DNA of 40,455 bases from Natrinema pallidum DSM 3751 (GTDB taxonomy: Archaea; Halobacteriota; Halobacteria; Halobacteriales; Natrialbaceae): assembly GCF_000337615.1 (NCBI RefSeq), contig NZ_AOII01000069.1, forward strand, positions 23,332 to 63,786. Direction: 5' to 3'. Shown here in pieces: positions 15,723 through 24,539 of this stretch; within the stretch, counting starts at the first letter, position 1, and each line of letters begins with the position of its first letter. The translations under genes and the position numbers were made by a program. Under the pieces are notes generated by a model. It saw only the letters and a program-made list of their open reading frames with translations. It had not been told where the DNA came from and searched no databases.

Positions 15723-16265
15723 CTACTCATCAACCGACACCGATTTCTCGTAGACGTGTTCCTCGAGCCCCGCCGCCAGATCGGACTTTCGGGTCGCGAC
15801 GCGTTCGAACCCCCGGGATTCGTAGAACGAGATGCCGATATCGTTGGCCGCGAGGACGGCTACCCGGAGGCGGTCGAACTCCGCGGCGAACGCCCGCTCG
15901 AGGGCCTCGAGCAACGCGGTTCCGATCCCCTCGCCCCAGTTGGCCGGCCGGATGTAGAGACGAGCGAGAAACGCGACCGACACATCCTCCGGCCAGGGGA
16001 CGGCGTGTGCGAACCCGTAGTAGTCGGGCTCGAACGCGGGGCTGGCGGCCGGCGGGTCCGTCGCGACGAGAAACGCGGCGTCGTCGCGGTCCGTCGCCGT
16101 CGCGATCGACGACTCGAGATCGCCGATCGCGTACCACTCGTCGACGACATCAGCGACCGTTTCGGGACCGATGACGTCGTCGTAGGCGGCGTGCCAACTC
16201 TGGCGTGCGACCCGATGGACGGCCCAGACGTCGTCGACCGTCGCCGGGCGGACGTCTCGACTCAC
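15723..16265 (-). CDS. GNAT-family N-acetyltransferase
   Basis: The 180-residue product has the GNAT fold: N-terminal VRPATVDDVWAVHRVARQSW, a central beta strand leading to the acetyl-CoA loop ARLYIRPANWGEGIGTALL, and the C-terminal NDIGISFYESRGFERV motif. It transfers an acetyl group from acetyl-CoA to an amine that cannot be determined from sequence. GTG 16265 is the only sensible start at the family N terminus. Confidence 0.85.
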   Translation of the reverse strand: MSRDVRPATVDDVWAVHRVARQSWHAAYDDVIGPETVADVVDEWYAIGDLESSIATATDRDDAAFLVATDPPAASPAFEPDYYGFAHAVPWPEDVSVAFLARLYIRPANWGEGIGTALLEALERAFAAEFDRLRVAVLAANDIGISFYESRGFERVATRKSDLAAGLEEHVYEKSVSVDE

Positions 16266-16461
16266 GTCCGGGGGTAGCACGGCGGTCGGTAAAAAGCGGG
16301 GCCCGACCCCACGCGATCCGTTACGGTCGCTGCGCGATGAATTCGAGCCCGACAGACGCGTTCCACGTGGCCTCGAGCGGCTCCACCGACCGGCGGGCCG
16401 TACGGGACCACCGAGACCGCGTCCGGGGACGCTGTCGTCGCCGTCGCACGGCCCGAGCGAC

Positions 16462-17421
16462 CTACCGCGAAATGTCCTCGCCCTGATTTTTGACGACGGT
16501 CTCGACCTCCTCGGCGGTGACGAGCGCGACATCGCCGGGGATCGTCCGCTTGAGCGACGCGGTCGCCGCGGCGTACTCGAGGGCGGTCGGCACGTCGTCG
16601 CCGTTGAGACGACGCGCGATGAACGCGCCGGCGAAGGCGTCGCCGGTGCCGATCGGATCGACGGTCTCGGTGTCGTAGGCGTCGTGGTCGTGGACGACGC
16701 TGTCGTGCCAGCCGACCGCCCCCTCGGAGCCGCGGGTGACGACGACGGTCGTGAAATCGTACTGCGAGCCGAGTTTGTGTGCCAACTGTCGCGGGTCGCC
16801 CTCGAACCCGAGGACCGTTCGCGCGTCGCGGGCGGCGATGATGAGGACATCGATCCCCGGGAACAGCCGCGTCAGCGTCTCCTTGGCCTCGTCGGGTGAC
16901 CAGAGCTTGCGCCGATAGTTGAAATCGAAGGCGGTCGTCGTCCCGCCTTTCCGAGCCGCTTTGAGCAGGTTGAGCGTCGTGTCTCGCAGCGTCGAGGAAA
17001 GCGCGGGCGTGATCCCGGTCGTAAAGAAGACCTGCGCGTCCCGGATTCGATCGAGATCGAACTCGCGGGCCTCCGCCGTCGAGACGGCGGTGTTCTTCCG
17101 GTCGTAGATCACGTTCGTGCCGCGGGGTTTGCCCGCGTGCTCGAGGTAGTAGGTCCCTTGCCGGCCACGGTGGCTCCAGACGACGTCGGTCTCGATCCCG
17201 TGGCCGCGGAGTTCGCCGACGACCCGTCGGCCGAGCGCCGTCTCGGGCACTTTCGACAGCCAGGTCGCCGATGCGCCCAGCCGACTCGCCGCGATGGCGA
17301 CGTTGCTCTCGGCCCCGGCGGCGCGAACCTCGAACTCGTCCGCGTTCTCGAGTCGTTCGTCGCCCGGCGGCGACAGTCGGAGCATCGTCTCGCCGAACGT
17401 AACGATATCGGTCTCGCTCAC
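16462..17421 (-). CDS. kdgK: PfkB-family sugar kinase, probably 2-keto-3-deoxygluconate kinase
   Basis: The 319-residue kinase starts with the PfkB signature TDIVTFGETMLRLSPPG, contains AAGAESNVAIAASRLG and closes with the DPIGTGDAFAGAF anion-hole motif with the catalytic Asp. The N-terminal sequence and length match the KDG kinases of the haloarchaeal semi-phosphorylative Entner-Doudoroff pathway, which phosphorylate 2-keto-3-deoxygluconate. Ribokinase-type alternatives remain possible because PfkB substrates are hard to call. Translation starts at GTG 17421. Confidence 0.82.
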   Translation of the reverse strand: MSETDIVTFGETMLRLSPPGDERLENADEFEVRAAGAESNVAIAASRLGASATWLSKVPETALGRRVVGELRGHGIETDVVWSHRGRQGTYYLEHAGKPRGTNVIYDRKNTAVSTAEAREFDLDRIRDAQVFFTTGITPALSSTLRDTTLNLLKAARKGGTTTAFDFNYRRKLWSPDEAKETLTRLFPGIDVLIIAARDARTVLGFEGDPRQLAHKLGSQYDFTTVVVTRGSEGAVGWHDSVVHDHDAYDTETVDPIGTGDAFAGAFIARRLNGDDVPTALEYAAATASLKRTIPGDVALVTAEEVETVVKNQGEDISR

Positions 17422-17605
17422 GGCTCTTCCCCCCGGATCGATCGGCAGTGAACGGCAGCGTCTCCGTCGGCCATACTCGAGGCGACGGTCGGCGATGGTA
17501 TAAGTTGTGGCGGTTATCGAGTAACGTGTCCCACACGAGGGGGAATTGTTTCACCACCTGTCCCTTCCGAGGACTCGCGCGGACGGATGCCGGGCCGACC
17601 GAAAG

Positions 17606-17613
17606 GCTATACC
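17606..17613 (+). promoter_or_regulatory. TATA box for the small membrane protein
   Basis: GCTATACC preceded by the purine-rich GAAAG (a BRE-like element) lies about 27 bases upstream of ATG 17638, a typical distance for a leaderless haloarchaeal transcript. Confidence 0.5.
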
Positions 17614-17637
17614 ATCGCTGTTCTAACACGTTCACGG

Positions 17638-17865
17638 ATGGTGTCGTCAGACGGACTCAAAGCGTGGTTCGACTACCAACTCCTCTTCATGGGGCTCGCT
17701 ATCGTGTTTATCTGTGTCATGGCAGTGAGCAGCCGACTCGTGGCGTATCTGGGGACGCTTCCGCTCGCAGACCCGACGTTCGCGCTCGCGGTCACGGGAG
17801 GCGGTATCCTCGTGATTTTCCTGCTGGTTGTCCTGGCGGGACTGCTGAACCGAGAACGGCAGTAA
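17638..17865 (+). CDS. Small two-helix membrane protein
   Basis: The 75-residue product has two hydrophobic helices (LLFMGLAIVFICVMAVSS and LAVTGGGILVIFLLVVLAG) and a short basic C terminus NRERQ. I recognise no family. The ATG is supported by an upstream TATA box, and the gene is convergent with rtcA with 16 bases between the stops. Function unknown. Confidence 0.7.
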   Translation: MVSSDGLKAWFDYQLLFMGLAIVFICVMAVSSRLVAYLGTLPLADPTFALAVTGGGILVIFLLVVLAGLLNRERQ

Positions 17866-17881
17866 CCCCAGAACCGACGAA

Positions 17882-18955
17882 CTACGGACCCACGTCCAGC
17901 GACGACGTGACCGACACCACCGCCGTCCCGTCCTCCCGCTCGAGTCCCACGTCGACCCCGAACGCCTCGAGCAGCGTACACCGCGTCTCGACGTGGTCGG
18001 TCACGGCGGGAATCCGCATCCGTCCGCCCGCGAGCGCGAGACAGACGAGCAACTGATCGGCCATGTGTCGATCGACCGGTGCCGCCCCCTCGAGAAAGCG
18101 ATTCGCGGCGTCGGCGGCCTCTTCGCCGACGCGCTCGGCTGGTTTCCCGCGCTCCCCGAGGGCGGAGAAGCCGGCGACGCCGGTCCCATGATCGATGCGG
18201 AGCACCAGCGCGGAGCCGGGCGAGGGACTCGCCGTCGTCGTCTCACAGCGCGTCGTCAGTTCGAGACCGGCCGCCGAGTCCAGTCGCTCGAGCGCGCCTT
18301 CGGCCTGCCGGGACGCGACATCGCGGTCGGCCAGCGATTCCGACTCGGTCGAGGAGATGCGAAGCCCGTCGAGCGGTCCCCGTTCGGTGAGGGTGATCGG
18401 CTCGAGGCGCGAGGGCGCGAGTCGGAGCGTGACCTCGCCGCCGCCGTCGGGATAGAACCCGCGCCGGTCGACCTCGCAGGCGGCTTCGACGCCGAACCGG
18501 CGGATCAAGGGGAGTTTGACGTAGCGGAAATAGTCGAGCGGCGGCGACCACGCCACGTCCGTCCCGCCGGTAACCGTCACCGAGAGCGGGGACTCGAGGA
18601 TCGTCGCCAGCGGCAGGAGGGCGTTGCACAGCAGCGTCGCGCTGCCGGCGGTTCCGATGTCGACGGCGTACGTTCCGCCCTCGAGTCCCCCGTGCCCGGA
18701 ACCATCAGCGGACTCGAGACCCGGATCAAACGCGACCGTCTCCGCACCCAGTTCGGCACCCGCGACGTCAGCCTCACAGAGTTCGGCCATCGTCTCGAGG
18801 ACAGCCAGATGCTGGTGGCGAAGCCCGGGCGTCGAACGGTCACCGCGGACGTGCTCGAGTCGAACCGGCTCGTTCTCCAGGACCGACAGCGCGAGCGCCG
18901 TTCGGAGAAACTGGCCGCCGGCGCTCGAGCCGTCGAGTTCGCGAGAGGTCGTCAT
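17882..18955 (-). CDS. rtcA: RNA 3'-terminal phosphate cyclase
   Basis: The 357-residue enzyme converts RNA 3'-phosphate ends to 2',3'-cyclic phosphate using ATP. The family frame is clear: LDGSSAGGQFLRTALALS at the N terminus, IGTAGSATLLCNALLP near residue 105, RRGFYPDGGGEV near 165 and the catalytic histidine in DRHMADQLL (about 296). The N-terminal glycine motif is altered from the usual GEGGGQ to SSAGGQ. ATG 18955 is the family start. It lies next to the lower-GC pocket carrying the halocin-like gene. Confidence 0.92.
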   Translation of the reverse strand: MTTSRELDGSSAGGQFLRTALALSVLENEPVRLEHVRGDRSTPGLRHQHLAVLETMAELCEADVAGAELGAETVAFDPGLESADGSGHGGLEGGTYAVDIGTAGSATLLCNALLPLATILESPLSVTVTGGTDVAWSPPLDYFRYVKLPLIRRFGVEAACEVDRRGFYPDGGGEVTLRLAPSRLEPITLTERGPLDGLRISSTESESLADRDVASRQAEGALERLDSAAGLELTTRCETTTASPSPGSALVLRIDHGTGVAGFSALGERGKPAERVGEEAADAANRFLEGAAPVDRHMADQLLVCLALAGGRMRIPAVTDHVETRCTLLEAFGVDVGLEREDGTAVVSVTSSLDVGP

Positions 18956-19175
18956 GTGCGGGGATTGGGTCTCAAGTCACCTACTAGTGCCGACGTCGGT
19001 TCGTGTCGCTCGTGGGCCGGTGGGCAACTGTTCATTCGAGCCGAGTATCCGTAAACCGGCTGTAAAATACCTGTGGCTGTGGTAGCCGTTTCAAAGAGGT
19101 TCGTTACAACGACGGGGGTTTCCAATTATCAGCGTCGAAGTACTCTACACAGATCAAAAACATGGATTCGAACCC

Positions 19176-19190
19176 ATTTATTTTAAAATA
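19176..19190 (+). promoter_or_regulatory. AT-rich promoter of the 117-residue membrane protein
   Basis: ATTTATTTTAAAATA lies about 33 bases upstream of ATG 19223. A GAGGTGA Shine-Dalgarno sequence at 19211-19217 adds a short leader, so translation here is leadered rather than leaderless. Confidence 0.5.
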
Positions 19191-19222
19191 GGGGAGAGTA
19201 TACCGGAATAGAGGTGAAAGGT

Positions 19223-19576
19223 ATGGATGAAAACCATCGATCGACTGGTATCACTATCATACTCCTCGGTATTGCGGGTATTGGTATTTTTGCCGTTGGT
19301 CCGTCCGGCGGTTCTAACAAGAGTACCGGAATCGCGGTCAGTACTTTCTTCGTCCTTTGTGGATTGTTCGTCTATTGGGACCCCGATATCGGAGAACTCA
19401 CGTCAGCTAGCTCTTGGGTCAATGGACTGTTTTGGATCGTCGTGGGTGTCGGTATTATCACGTTCGTAGTGATGTTTGAACCGACTCTTCTGTCGGTGAA
19501 AGGAAATGGCATCATCATCGGCATCTTTCTCACCGTAATTGGTGTATATCAGCTGATAGAGCTTCGACGCCAGTGA
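19223..19576 (+). CDS. Four-helix membrane protein in the halocin-like pocket
   Basis: The 117-residue product has about four hydrophobic segments (ITIILLGIAGIGIFAVG, IAVSTFFVLCGLFVYW, LFWIVVGVGIITFVVMF and IIIGIFLTVIGVYQLIEL). Its codon use is visibly less GC-rich than that of the surrounding housekeeping genes. ATG 19223 is chosen over GTG 19214 because GAGGTGA sits 5 bases before it. The gene faces the halocin-C8-like gene across a hairpin. No family recognised. An immunity or accessory role is possible only by association; the two genes are not in one operon. Confidence 0.65.
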   Translation: MDENHRSTGITIILLGIAGIGIFAVGPSGGSNKSTGIAVSTFFVLCGLFVYWDPDIGELTSASSWVNGLFWIVVGVGIITFVVMFEPTLLSVKGNGIIIGIFLTVIGVYQLIELRRQ

Positions 19577-19683
19577 CGTTCTCTCACGAGTGAACTTACG
19601 GAGTCGCCACCACAGACGGAGCCTACGCACGGCAATCCGCGGGATCGCTCTATCCATCCGAAAGTGGTGATACGAGTTCCAGA

Positions 19684-19710
19684 CCGATCGCACAACCATC
19701 GTGCGATCGG
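19684..19710. terminator. Perfect hairpin between convergent genes
   Basis: Ten-base arms CCGATCGCAC (19684-19693) and GTGCGATCGG (19701-19710) enclose a 7-base loop, between the stops of the membrane protein (19576) and the halocin-like gene (19792). A bidirectional terminator is the simplest reading. No T tract adjoins it, so another role is possible. Confidence 0.45.
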
Positions 19711-19791
19711 GTATGCGGTGACTCGCAATGGCTACTATCGATCGGGCCGGCTTGCCCCGGCAGAATAACGACCCGGAGACAATGAGATCAG

Positions 19792-20739
19792 TCAACATGC
19801 ACGCGTTCCGTACGACGAGCAAACTCGCGGACCGCCACACTGGAGGACACACACGAACGCCCCAACGCCGCTCGTGCTAGTCGTACAAACGGGCCCACAG
19901 GTCCTGCAGTCCAGTGCCAAACTGATGATCCAATCTGCACAGCTGGTACACGACGGTCCGCATGGACCAACGAGTTCCGACAGCTCCTTCGCGAGGAACC
20001 CTTCAGCCCAATCAATGATGATCCGTTTAATAGTCGAGCCGACGGCGGCAACCTCGACTTCGTCGACAGGTTCGACGGAAAACCGAGATTCAAACCCAGG
20101 AGTGAGTTCCTGTCGTTTCGAATCAAACGACCCCTGATCGACCGTGATGCGGAAACTCCGGACCCCCGTGTCACTCGTTTCCGCGGCTTCGATACCGACG
20201 TTCGCATGAAATCCATCGACATTGGTCCCAGTGAATACCTGAGCGCTCGCGATCTCACCGTCAACGTCGAGGGCTGACAGCACCAACTCTTCCTCTCGAC
20301 CGGTCGCAGGCCGTCTGAATATAACTCCCTCGTCGCTCCCGAGTAGCGAGCCAGCACCACCGGGGACTGACGGATAGTTCTTCGGAAGTTGCGACCGCTG
20401 ATCAACGTCGAATGCGAACATCGCACCGACTTCGCCGCCATATTTCGCGATGACGAGGGTACCGAAGCCGTACTCCGCTTTCAGCATCGACAGTTCGCCG
20501 TCTTCCCCGATCCGTCGCTTTTCGATGTACTCTGCGTTCGGTAACGACTGTTGATCAATTTCCGACAGTATCTGCTGGACGTGGGGATGTTCTTCGAGTT
20601 TCTTGACTTCGTCCTCGTCGACTGATTCAGCGCTAACTGGCCCAATTAACCCACTGATACCGATACTCGTGCCGATCGCGCTCTTTTTCAGGACCGCTCT
20701 TCGGCTCTGCATACCTGAGTTGGACTCTCGATCAGACAT
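19792..20739 (-). CDS. Halocin C8-like precursor (Tat-exported, ten-cysteine C-terminal domain)
   Basis: The 315-residue precursor has three parts. A Tat signal spans 1 to about 38 (SRRAVLKKSAIGTSIGISG, RR at 13-14, cleavage near PVSAES). A middle domain (about 40-250) has mixed beta/alpha character. A compact C-terminal domain holds ten cysteines at 260, 264, 267, 278, 281, 285, 297, 301, 307 and 315, the last residue being Cys. Halocin C8 precursors have this same plan: Tat signal, immunity domain (HalI) and a stable Cys-rich peptide with ten cysteines at the C terminus, released after export. The assignment rests on architecture and cysteine count. The proteolytic junction is not obvious; a site between about 225 and 258 would release a 57-90-residue peptide. 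ATG 20739 has a strong AT-rich promoter upstream. Confidence 0.82.
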   Translation of the reverse strand: MSDRESNSGMQSRRAVLKKSAIGTSIGISGLIGPVSAESVDEDEVKKLEEHPHVQQILSEIDQQSLPNAEYIEKRRIGEDGELSMLKAEYGFGTLVIAKYGGEVGAMFAFDVDQRSQLPKNYPSVPGGAGSLLGSDEGVIFRRPATGREEELVLSALDVDGEIASAQVFTGTNVDGFHANVGIEAAETSDTGVRSFRITVDQGSFDSKRQELTPGFESRFSVEPVDEVEVAAVGSTIKRIIIDWAEGFLAKELSELVGPCGPSCTSCADWIISLALDCRTCGPVCTTSTSGVGAFVCVLQCGGPRVCSSYGTRAC

Positions 20740-20771
20740 TAATTATCTATCTCTGTAATAAACACAATGCA

Positions 20772-20786
20772 TTATATTATTTTTAA
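20772..20786 (-). promoter_or_regulatory. AT-rich promoter of the halocin-like gene
   Basis: On the minus strand an A/T-only run including TTAAAAATAATATAA lies about 33-47 bases upstream of the ATG at 20739, in the most AT-rich stretch of the window. It fits a strong archaeal TATA element with a short untranslated leader. Confidence 0.5.
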
Positions 20787-20974
20787 GTATTTATATTGGG
20801 ATTAAAATAAGTATCGTGCGCTCCCAGATCGAGATCATTGAAAGGTGGCATCGACGGGACTAGTACGCTCACAACGGCTGCGCTTGCTACTGGTCGCGAA
20901 CCCTCGCAGCAAGTTCGGTTCGGGTCATCGGAGAACTCGAGTGCATCGGAAACTGCCCGATTTGACGGGTGCTA

Positions 20975-23191
20975 CTACTGATGACCCGGATAGTCCCGCT
21001 CGAACCGGTCCTCGAGTTCGCGGTCGTCGAACCGGACGAGTACCGGTCGTCCGTGGGGGCAGGAATAGGGGTTCTCGCAGTCGTCTAACGCGTCCAATAG
21101 GTCGACGATCGACCCCTCCGTCAACGACGTGTTCCCGGTGAGCGACGGGTAGCAGGCCAGATCGCCGAGGAACTCGTCGGCCATCGCGTCGACCGTCTCG
21201 GCACCGGCCTCGCGGTCGCCGTCGACGAACGAGGCGAGCACGTCACGCAACCGCTCTGGCTCGAGCGTCTCCGCGAGCACTGCGGGCACGGTCGTTACGG
21301 CGACCGTGCGGTCGTCGATCCGGTCGGCGTAGAAGCCGAGTCGGGAGAGCGCCTCGTTGTAATGGTCGAAGGCTTCCGCTTCGGCCGCGGTCAACTCGAG
21401 TTCGACCGGTTCGGCAAGCGCCTGCGCAGTCGGGTCGTCCGCGAACGCGGCCTGCAGGCGTTCGTAGTTGACCCGTTCGTCGGCGGCGTGCTGGTCGATC
21501 AGGACGAGGCCGTCGGGGGCTTCACAGACCAGATAGGTGTCGCGGAGTTGACCGAGCACTCGCAGGGTGGGCAGCGAGTCGAACGCGGTCGCCTCGCCCG
21601 TCGCAGTCTCGCCGGTTAGCGTCCGCTGGTCGGTCGTAGCGTCGAACTTGCGCGCCGGACGCGAATCGCGTTCCCGGTCTCGATCCCCGGTCAACTCGGC
21701 GTTTCGCTCCGCATCGGACCGACTCGGGCCGTCTCCCGTTCCGCTCGGCTCGGCTGCAACGTCGCCGTCCGTTTCCGATCCCGACTCGGCGCTTGCCGCC
21801 GTCGCGTTCGTCGCTGGGGTGTCCGTGTGGCTCGAGGCAGCGTGCGGGTCCGCGGAGCGTCCGTCGCCGGGATCGTCCGAGTCGCTCGAGTCGGTCCCGG
21901 ACCCTACGGTCGCGGGCTCACCGGACGGTGGCTGGGTGTCCGGGTCTGCCTCCCCGTCCGAGGCTGTCGATTCGGTTCCGCTGTCGGTCGCTTCCGCGGC
22001 GGTCGACGCCGTCTCGAGACCGGTTTCGAGGGTCGCGGATTCACCGTCGGGTTTCCCGGACGCCGTATCCGTGGTCCCGCGATCACCGGGATCGACTCGT
22101 GCCTCGCCCGGTGCCGACCGGCCGCGGGGTGCGCGGGACCGAAGGAGACCGTGCTCGAGCAGGGCACTCTCGACCGCGGCGTCGACCTGCCGGCGGACCG
22201 CGTCGTCGTCGTCGAAGCGGACCTCCCGTTTGCGCGGGTGGACGTTCACGTCGACCGCGTCGCCGGGCACCGCGAGGAAGAGGGTGACGAAGGGGTACCG
22301 GTCGCCGCCCAGTTGCGTGCCGTATGCCCCCATGATCCCCTCGCGGACGGCGTCAGCGGTCACGGCGCGACCGTTGACGTACGTTGCGAGGTAATCCCGA
22401 CTCGAGCGATTCGTTTCGGGGTGGGAAACGAGGCCGGAAACGGACTCGAGAGGGCCCGGCGGGAGGTCGTCGCCGTCGGCGTCGACGGGGATCATCGACG
22501 AGGCAACCTCGCGGCCGTAGACCGCCAGTACGGCGGCCTGCAGGTCGCCCTGGCCCGTCGTCGAAAACACCTCGCGACCGTCGTGGGTCAGCGTGACCGC
22601 CACGTCCGGGTTCGCGAGGGCGTAGCGGGTGACGACGCGGTTGACGTGGGCGAACTCCGTCGCGGTCGTCTTGAGGAACTTCCGGCGGGCCGGCGTGTTG
22701 TAGAACAGGTCCTCGATCTCGACCGTCGTCCCCGCGGGACAGCCCGTCGGCTCGACGCTGGTCACGTCGCCGCCCTCGTAGACGAGTTCCGTCCCCGCAC
22801 CGTCCCCGCCGCGGGGCCGCGACCGAACGGTCATGCGCGACACCGAGCCGATGGTGTGCAACGCCTCGCCGCGGAAACCAAGCGTGGCGACGCCGGATTC
22901 CAAGTCCTCGAGGCCGTCGATCTTGCTGGTCGTGTGCTCGCGGACGGCCGTCCGGAGGGCGGCCTCGGTCATCCCGTGGCCGTCGTCGGCGACCCGGATC
23001 AGTTCGGTGCCGCCCTCCTCGACGGTGACGTCGACGCTCGAGGCGTCGGCATCTAAGCTGTTCTCGACGAGTTCCTTCACCGCGCTGGCGGGGCGCTCGA
23101 CGACCTCGCCGGCGGCGATGCGGGCGACGGTATCCTCGTCTAACTCGTGGATCTCGGTGGCGTCCTGCGGGGGGGTGTGCTCGTCACTCAT
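20975..23191 (-). CDS. mutL: DNA mismatch repair protein MutL
   Basis: The 738-residue protein has the N-terminal GHKL ATPase (AAGEVVERPASAVKELVENSLDA, DDGHGM and TLGFRGEAL), then an unusually long acidic Ser/Thr/Asp/Glu linker from about residue 350 to 520, then the C-terminal dimerisation and nuclease domain. The metal-binding endonuclease motif DQHA-x2-E-x4-E is intact (DQHAADERVNYE, about 565-576), as is CPHGRP (about 709-714), so this MutL should nick DNA itself. ATG 23191 is the family start. mutS lies 1.8 kb away on the same strand, separated by an SDR gene and a small zinc protein on the other strand. Confidence 0.95.
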   Translation of the reverse strand: MSDEHTPPQDATEIHELDEDTVARIAAGEVVERPASAVKELVENSLDADASSVDVTVEEGGTELIRVADDGHGMTEAALRTAVREHTTSKIDGLEDLESGVATLGFRGEALHTIGSVSRMTVRSRPRGGDGAGTELVYEGGDVTSVEPTGCPAGTTVEIEDLFYNTPARRKFLKTTATEFAHVNRVVTRYALANPDVAVTLTHDGREVFSTTGQGDLQAAVLAVYGREVASSMIPVDADGDDLPPGPLESVSGLVSHPETNRSSRDYLATYVNGRAVTADAVREGIMGAYGTQLGGDRYPFVTLFLAVPGDAVDVNVHPRKREVRFDDDDAVRRQVDAAVESALLEHGLLRSRAPRGRSAPGEARVDPGDRGTTDTASGKPDGESATLETGLETASTAAEATDSGTESTASDGEADPDTQPPSGEPATVGSGTDSSDSDDPGDGRSADPHAASSHTDTPATNATAASAESGSETDGDVAAEPSGTGDGPSRSDAERNAELTGDRDRERDSRPARKFDATTDQRTLTGETATGEATAFDSLPTLRVLGQLRDTYLVCEAPDGLVLIDQHAADERVNYERLQAAFADDPTAQALAEPVELELTAAEAEAFDHYNEALSRLGFYADRIDDRTVAVTTVPAVLAETLEPERLRDVLASFVDGDREAGAETVDAMADEFLGDLACYPSLTGNTSLTEGSIVDLLDALDDCENPYSCPHGRPVLVRFDDRELEDRFERDYPGHQ

Positions 23192-23299
23192 GGTGAGTCG
23201 GCGTCGGTATGGGGATCGCTCCGACGCGCCTGCTGTGTCGGCTACAGGTACAGACGGCGTGTGGTTAGGTCTTACGTCCTGGGCAGTCCCGTCCGGTCG

Positions 23300-24100
23300 T
23301 CAGTCCTCGAGACCGAGGTCCTGGGACATCGAATTGCCGGCGCGGGGAACGCCTTTCACCGTCACCGTCTCGCCGGTCATGAAGGAGGCGGCCGGGCTGG
23401 CAAGAAACTGGACGACATCGGCGATTTCCGCGGCGTGACCGATGCGGCGATCGGGTTCCTCGCGGGGCGGCATGGCCTCGCTGTCGATGCCGAGCGTGTC
23501 GGCGACGCCGGGCGTCTGGATCAGGCCGGGTGCGATGCAGTTGACGCGGATGCCGTCCTCGGCCCACTCCGTGGCGAGGGTTTCGGTCAGGCTGATGATC
23601 GCGGCCTTCGACGCGCCGTAGTGGCTCTCGCCGGGCGCGGCGTGCTGGCCGTTCACGCTCGAGAGGTTGATGATGACGCCGCCGGAGCCCTCGCGCATGA
23701 CCTTGCCGGCGAGTTGCGTACAGTGGACGGTGCTGTTGAGGTTGAGGTCAACGATGGTCTTCCAGCCGTTGGCCGAGATGTCCTCGAACGGCGCGACGAA
23801 CTCCCCGCCGGCGTTGTTCACGAGGATGTCGACGTCGCCGAACTCGTCGACGGTGTCGTCGACGAGAGTCCGGACCTGTTCGCGCTCGCGGACGTTACAC
23901 TCGACGGCGATGGCCTCACCCGTGTCCGCGGCCGCGTTGATTCCCTCGGCGACCGGCCCCACGCGGTCCATCGACCGGGAGCAGATCGACACGTTCGCGC
24001 CGCTCGCTGCGAGCGTCTCCGCGATCGCTTGGCCGATTCCCTGACTCGCACCGGTGACGATCGCGGTCCGTCCCGCCACGTCGAAGTCTGGCTCGTGCAT
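23300..24100 (-). CDS. Short-chain dehydrogenase/reductase
   Basis: The 266-residue SDR has the nucleotide-binding TGASQGIG (16-23), NNAG (95-98), the catalytic Ser in INLSSVNG (about 147) and Tyr161/Lys165 in HYGASKAA. Arg at positions 42 and 46 after the second strand suggests NADP preference. The substrate is unknown; the FabG/glucose-dehydrogenase-like classical group is the best match. Its place between mutL and mutS gives no clue, and a role in repair is unlikely. Confidence 0.88.
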   Translation of the reverse strand: MHEPDFDVAGRTAIVTGASQGIGQAIAETLAASGANVSICSRSMDRVGPVAEGINAAADTGEAIAVECNVREREQVRTLVDDTVDEFGDVDILVNNAGGEFVAPFEDISANGWKTIVDLNLNSTVHCTQLAGKVMREGSGGVIINLSSVNGQHAAPGESHYGASKAAIISLTETLATEWAEDGIRVNCIAPGLIQTPGVADTLGIDSEAMPPREEPDRRIGHAAEIADVVQFLASPAASFMTGETVTVKGVPRAGNSMSQDLGLED

Positions 24101-24344
24101 CGTGCTAACGGGTGTCCCAGCGTCTCAAAATTCTACCGATGGTGGGAACCGCCGTGCTCGACGAGCACCTGGAGGCGACCCTCGAGCCTGACGGACGGGA
24201 GCGGCCGGGCGGGTACCCGGGCAGCGACGGCGTCGGCCGGTCCTACCCGTGGTGCTGGGCTCGGTCCGCGGATCGGTGAAAGGTCTAAGGGCACTCCGAT
24301 GGTCGATACCCCCGTCGAGTTCGGAGACGGAGTGTTCCATCACC

Positions 24345-24539
24345 ATGCACAACTACACCGTCGACGTCCCCGAAAGGGGAGAACGAGGGATTCGAATCGA
24401 ATGCAACGACCACGGTGAATGGGAGGAATTTCAGCCCGGATACCGGACGGTCGCCTTTTACTGCGAGGGCTGCGGGCTCGAGCTCGAAGTCGATCTCCGC
24501 GATTGTTACGACTGGCGCGATCTGGGCGAACTGTGCTAA
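24345..24539 (+). CDS. Small zinc-binding protein
   Basis: The 64-residue product contains Cys20, His22, the pair CEGCG (Cys40, Cys43) and two more cysteines (54 and 64), a pattern fitting one zinc site. Acidic residues dominate, and the ATG opens MHNYTVDVPERGERG. I do not recognise a named family. It runs opposite to its mismatch-repair neighbours and has about 240 bases of upstream region to itself. Function unknown. Confidence 0.7.
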   Translation: MHNYTVDVPERGERGIRIECNDHGEWEEFQPGYRTVAFYCEGCGLELEVDLRDCYDWRDLGELC

